Below, piece by piece: positions 61,063-64,000 of a stretch of DNA of 64,000 nucleotides. The position numbers and the translations under genes were made by a program. Positions within the stretch are counted from its first letter, which is position 1. The number at the start of each line of letters is the position of its first letter. The stretch is from Longimicrobium sp. (lineage in GTDB: Bacteria; Gemmatimonadota; Gemmatimonadetes; Longimicrobiales; Longimicrobiaceae): positions 1-64,000 of the forward strand of contig DASVQP010000029.1 of assembly GCA_036389135.1 (NCBI GenBank), given 5' to 3'. Below the pieces are notes generated by a model. It was given only the letters and a program-made list of their open reading frames with translations, was not told the origin of the DNA and searched no databases.

Positions 61063-61449
61063 GTGAGCGACGAAGGAGAAGGGCGGCAGGGGTTTGGGCT
61101 CCCCCGGGAGTCACGAATCGCGCGCTCCGCCGAGATCCGGCTGTTGTTCCAACGGGGGAAGAGGAGGAAGACGCGTCACCTGGATGCGTTCGTCTCCCCT
61201 TCCCCCGCGGCGTTTCCGCGTCTGGCGGTGGTGGTCCCCAAGCACAAGCACACCATCGTGGAGCGCAACCTGGTGCGCCGGCGGCTCCGCGAGATCGGGC
61301 GCACCGTCGTGCTTCCGGCGCTTCGCAACTCTGGAGCGGCTCTGGACGTACTGGTCCGTGCCCGCCCGGATGCGTACGCCGCCTCATTCGCCCAGCTCCG
61401 GGACGAGCTCGCCACCCTGGTGGAGGAACTTTGCTCGCGCGCGCGATGA
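61063..61449 (+). CDS. rnpA: Ribonuclease P protein component
   Basis: This 128-residue protein has the RnpA signature [11 protein letters not shown] near residue 70 and ends in a helix. It is the protein partner of the RNase P RNA for tRNA 5' processing. The GTG at 61063 is used; it lies 43 bases after rpmH. The N-terminal 15 residues before [12 protein letters not shown] are not conserved, so a later start is possible. Confidence 0.92.
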   Translation: MSDEGEGRQGFGLPRESRIARSAEIRLLFQRGKRRKTRHLDAFVSPSPAAFPRLAVVVPKHKHTIVERNLVRRRLREIGRTVVLPALRNSGAALDVLVRARPDAYAASFAQLRDELATLVEELCSRAR

Positions 61450-61643
61450 TCGCGGCCATCCGCTTCTACCAGAAGGGGATCTCGCCGCTCAAGCCTCCCG
61501 TGTGCCGCTTCATGCCCACCTGCTCGCAGTACGGCGCCGAAGCCATCGAGCGCTACGGCGCGGCGCGCGGAGGCTGGCTGCTGGTGAAGCGCCTGGCACG
61601 TTGCCAACCGTTCTGCCGCGGCGGCTGGGACCCCGTTCCCTGA
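61446..61643 (+). CDS. yidD: Membrane protein insertion efficiency factor YidD
   Basis: This 65-residue protein has the YidD pattern [26 protein letters not shown] and the end [12 protein letters not shown]. It helps YidC-dependent membrane insertion. ATG 61446 overlaps the rnpA stop by ATGA. An upstream TTG at 61431 is a less likely start. Confidence 0.94.
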   Translation: MIAAIRFYQKGISPLKPPVCRFMPTCSQYGAEAIERYGAARGGWLLVKRLARCQPFCRGGWDPVP

Positions 61644-61667
61644 CGCCCCGAACCCGACCGAGCCGTT

Positions 61668-63416
61668 TTGAACGATCTGAACGAGTCCCGTAAGAACGTG
61701 TTCCTGGCGGTCACGCTGGCGCTCCTGGTGCTGGCGCTGACCAACTACCTCTTCCCTCCGGCGCGCCCGGTGGAAGAGCCCGCCCCGCGTCCCGCCGCGG
61801 CCGCGACCGCGACCGCCCCCGCGGCGGTGACGGCTCCGGCCGCGCTGGCTCCGGGGGGCGTGGCGCAGCCCTATGCGCCCCGCACCGTCACGGTGAGGTC
61901 GCCGCTGTACGAATACCGCTTCTCCACCCGCGGCGGCGCGCTCACGGGGGCGCAGCTCCTGCGCTTCGCGTCGTACGTGGACCCCGGGAAGGTGCAGCTG
62001 GTGCCGCGCGGCGCCAGCGACGTGCTGGCGCACCGCGTGGCCGCCGGCCGCGACACGCTGGACCTGCGCTCTCTCGAGTTCCGCCCCAGCGCGGATCGCC
62101 TCGAGCTGCGCGCCGGCGGCCCGGCACAGCACCTCACCTTCACCGCGGCGGCGCCCAACGGCGCGCAGGTGCAGGTGCGCTACACCTTTCGCCCCAACGA
62201 CTACCTGGTGAACGTGGCCGGGCAGATCACGGGCGTCCCCGGCGGGGCGCGGCTGATCACGGGGCTCGGCACCGGGCTGGCCCTCAACGATGACCGCGAG
62301 CACGCCACCGAGCGCGAGATGCAGGTGGCCGCCTGGATCGGCGAAGACGTGGAGCGCCTCCACCTGCAAAAGGTGGAGGGCCTGGACACGCTCCCCGGGG
62401 CGGCGAAGTGGGTGGGGCTCAAGGACCGCTACTTCCTTCTGGGCACCGTTGCCGGTGGGCGGAGCGCCTTTGAGCGCGTGCTGGTGCGCGACCTTCCCGA
62501 CGAGCGCTACCCCAGCGAGGGGAAGCCGCGCGTTGCGCCGCGCGCGCAGATTACCACCGTGCTGCCGCTGGCGGCGGGCGGGCGCTTTGCCTTCGACGCC
62601 TACATGGGCCCGCTGGAGCACGACCGCCTGGTGGCCATCGGGCACGGGCTGGAGGAGGTGAACCCGTACGGCTACCGCTGGCTGCGCCCCATCGTGCGCC
62701 CGATCTCGGAGGTAGTCCTCTGGACGCTGCACGAGCTCCATGCGCTGGGGCTCTCGTTCGGATGGGTGCTGATCCTGTTCGGCGTGCTGGTGCGCCTGGT
62801 GACCTGGCCGCTGAACGCCAAGGCCATGCGCGCCCAGATGAAGAACATGGCCGTGCAGCCGCTGATGCAGGCGCGGATGAAGGAGATCCAGACGCGCTAC
62901 GCGGACGACCCGCGCGAGCAGCAGCAGGAGATGATGAAGATGTACAAGGAGTTGGGGGTGAACCCGCTGTCGATGCTGAGCGGGTGCCTTCCCCTGCTGA
63001 TCCCCTTTCCGGTGCTGATCACCCTCTTCTTCGTCTTCCAGAGCGCCATCGAGTTCCGCGGCACCTCGTGGGGATGGCTCCCGGACCTGTCGCTGCGCGA
63101 CCCGTTCTACCTCCTTCCGGTCTTCCTGGTGGTGTCGATGTTCGCGCTCCAGTACGTGAGCACCAAGATGAGCGGGATGGAGCAGAACGCGCAGACGAAG
63201 ATGATGATGTATACGATGCCGGTGATGATGGGCGGCTTCTTCCTCTTCATGCCGTCCGGGCTGAACCTGTACTACGCGAGCACCAACGTGGCCTCGCTCC
63301 CGCAGCAGCTCCTGATCGCCCGCGAGCGCCGCCGCGCTACGGAGGCCCAAAAGGCGGAGGAAGCCGCCAAGGCCAAGGCCGCCGCAAAGCCGGCCGCCCG
63401 CGCCAGGCGCCGCTGA
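61668..63416 (+). CDS. yidC: Membrane protein insertase YidC
   Basis: This 582-residue protein has an N-terminal membrane segment (about 10-28), an alanine/proline-rich linker, a large periplasmic domain (about 70-330), and the conserved core with LVTWPLNAKAMRAQ, LSGCLPLLIPFPVLITLFFVF and the Met-rich last helices. It inserts and folds inner-membrane proteins. The start is TTG at 61668, as no ATG or GTG lies nearby. The C-terminus is Lys/Ala/Arg-rich. Confidence 0.97.
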   Translation: MNDLNESRKNVFLAVTLALLVLALTNYLFPPARPVEEPAPRPAAAATATAPAAVTAPAALAPGGVAQPYAPRTVTVRSPLYEYRFSTRGGALTGAQLLRFASYVDPGKVQLVPRGASDVLAHRVAAGRDTLDLRSLEFRPSADRLELRAGGPAQHLTFTAAAPNGAQVQVRYTFRPNDYLVNVAGQITGVPGGARLITGLGTGLALNDDREHATEREMQVAAWIGEDVERLHLQKVEGLDTLPGAAKWVGLKDRYFLLGTVAGGRSAFERVLVRDLPDERYPSEGKPRVAPRAQITTVLPLAAGGRFAFDAYMGPLEHDRLVAIGHGLEEVNPYGYRWLRPIVRPISEVVLWTLHELHALGLSFGWVLILFGVLVRLVTWPLNAKAMRAQMKNMAVQPLMQARMKEIQTRYADDPREQQQEMMKMYKELGVNPLSMLSGCLPLLIPFPVLITLFFVFQSAIEFRGTSWGWLPDLSLRDPFYLLPVFLVVSMFALQYVSTKMSGMEQNAQTKMMMYTMPVMMGGFFLFMPSGLNLYYASTNVASLPQQLLIARERRRATEAQKAEEAAKAKAAAKPAARARRR

Positions 63417-63438
63417 CCACGCTGTTGGTCGATAGCGA

Positions 63439-63475
63439 GAGCGCCCGCCCCGGCATCCGGGGCGGGCGCTCGTTT
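63439..63475 (+). terminator. Terminator of the rpmH-yidC operon
   Basis: GAGCGCCCGCCCCGG and its exact complement form a 15-bp stem with the three-base loop CAT, followed by GTTTAT. Confidence 0.85.
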
Positions 63476-63494
63476 ATCGTGGGGATCAGCCGCC

Positions 63495-64000
63495 TCATCC
63501 TCCGCCGGCCGTGCTGTCCGCGGGTGTCCGAACCGAGTCGCGAGCGGTCGTGGGTGCGGCCGGCTCCGCTCCGCCGCCCGCCAGCACGAAGACACGCGAC
63601 GTTCCGAGCCGTGGAGCCAGCGCGTCGAGCTGCCCACGGTCCACGGCGACCACCACGCGCATCCCGTCCCCCGCCGCTGAGACGGCCAGCACCGGCACCC
63701 GCTGCACGAACACCGGGGACGCACCCGGTGCCGGCGTCGCGGGGGAGAGCAGGAGGTTGGCGAGGTCGCCCGCGCGCAGAGAGTCCGGCGCGGCGCCGGC
63801 GGGCAGCTGCAGCGGCAGGACGTGCCTTCCCTGGAGGAGCGAGGCAGCCAGTGAGGCGGGTGCCAGGACGGCTTCCCGAACCGGTGAGCCCTTTCTGACC
63901 GGCCGCAGCAGGAAGCGCCCCGCCAGCTTCTTGCGCAGCAAATCCGCCTTCCCCTCCAGCGGAGCCATGTGGCCCAGCTGGAGCACCGTGAACGCCGGGA
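63495..64000 (-). CDS. SAF-domain-like protein, partial (5' end outside window)
   Basis: The last 168 or so residues of a gene enter from the right edge in frame (PAFTVLQLGHM). A segment with GRFLLRPVRKGSPV, ARHVLPLQLP-like text and DLANLLLSP resembles SAF domains of pilus (CpaB) or flagellar assembly proteins. It ends TADSTAGGG. The resemblance is moderate, and the rest of the gene is needed to name it. It converges on the yidC operon. Confidence 0.5.
   Translation of the reverse strand, partial: PAFTVLQLGHMAPLEGKADLLRKKLAGRFLLRPVRKGSPVREAVLAPASLAASLLQGRHVLPLQLPAGAAPDSLRAGDLANLLLSPATPAPGASPVFVQRVPVLAVSAAGDGMRVVVAVDRGQLDALAPRLGTSRVFVLAGGGAEPAAPTTARDSVRTPADSTAGGG

Overview
The window is a GC-rich bacterial chromosome segment that contains the replication origin neighbourhood (dnaN, a probable oriC, dnaA, rpmH, rnpA, yidD, yidC). 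High GC, a SusC/SusD-type pair, DUF5916 and plug-domain outer-membrane proteins, a TerY-P-type kinase/phosphatase/vWA triad, ligase-associated DNA-repair genes and many intergenic repeats suggest a Gemmatimonadota bacterium, possibly Longimicrobium-like. That assignment is inference; no rRNA gene is present to confirm it.

Layout. 1-3.7 kb (minus): the 5' end of a probable transposase at the window edge, a DksA/TraR zinc-finger protein, and molybdenum-hydroxylase maturation genes (two XdhC-type genes and a MocA-like nucleotidyltransferase). 3.7-10.3 kb: a nine-domain hybrid histidine kinase with a single-domain response regulator, an AAA ATPase, an HPt protein and another response regulator. 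10.5-13.5 kb: the iron-sulfur and molybdopterin subunits of a xanthine dehydrogenase-family enzyme, with no FAD subunit. 13.5-21.1 kb: Uma2 nuclease, lipoprotein, LON-substrate-domain protein, DUF1460 hydrolase and a SusC/SusD-like uptake pair. 21.4-27.9 kb: a glycine-rich exported protein, then two paralogous vanadium-haloperoxidase genes, each preceded by the same promoter plus terminator leader, and a beta-helix protein.

28.2-42.1 kb (mostly minus): PdeM, the kinase/PP2C/vWA triad, a polysaccharide deacetylase, an Lhr-type helicase, a methyltransferase, an ATP-dependent DNA ligase, a sialidase-like lipoprotein and an MBL-fold exonuclease. The four ligase-associated repair genes are all here but separated by other genes. 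42.3-47.2 kb: SnoaL-like protein, an exported plug-domain protein and a DUF5916 outer-membrane protein. 47.3-55.0 kb: an S41 protease with a LytTR regulator and an unusual double LytS kinase, then a second ordinary LytS/LytTR pair. 55.0-57.6 kb: an XRE-dynamin-like GTPase gene inserted between the second LytTR gene and a broken copy of that gene's 3' end. 57.7-64 kb: the origin region and the rpmH-rnpA-yidD-yidC operon, ending in a partial SAF-like gene.

The most notable unexplained items are the duplicated attenuator-like leader before the haloperoxidases, the pseudokinase-kinase LytS fusion, the kinase-TonB fusion in the TerY-P triad, and the XRE-GTPase island beside oriC. Intergenic space is rich in dispersed repeats: about six copies of an 80-110 bp element with inverted ends, two copies of a hairpin element with compensatory changes, and 7-8 nt tandem repeats.
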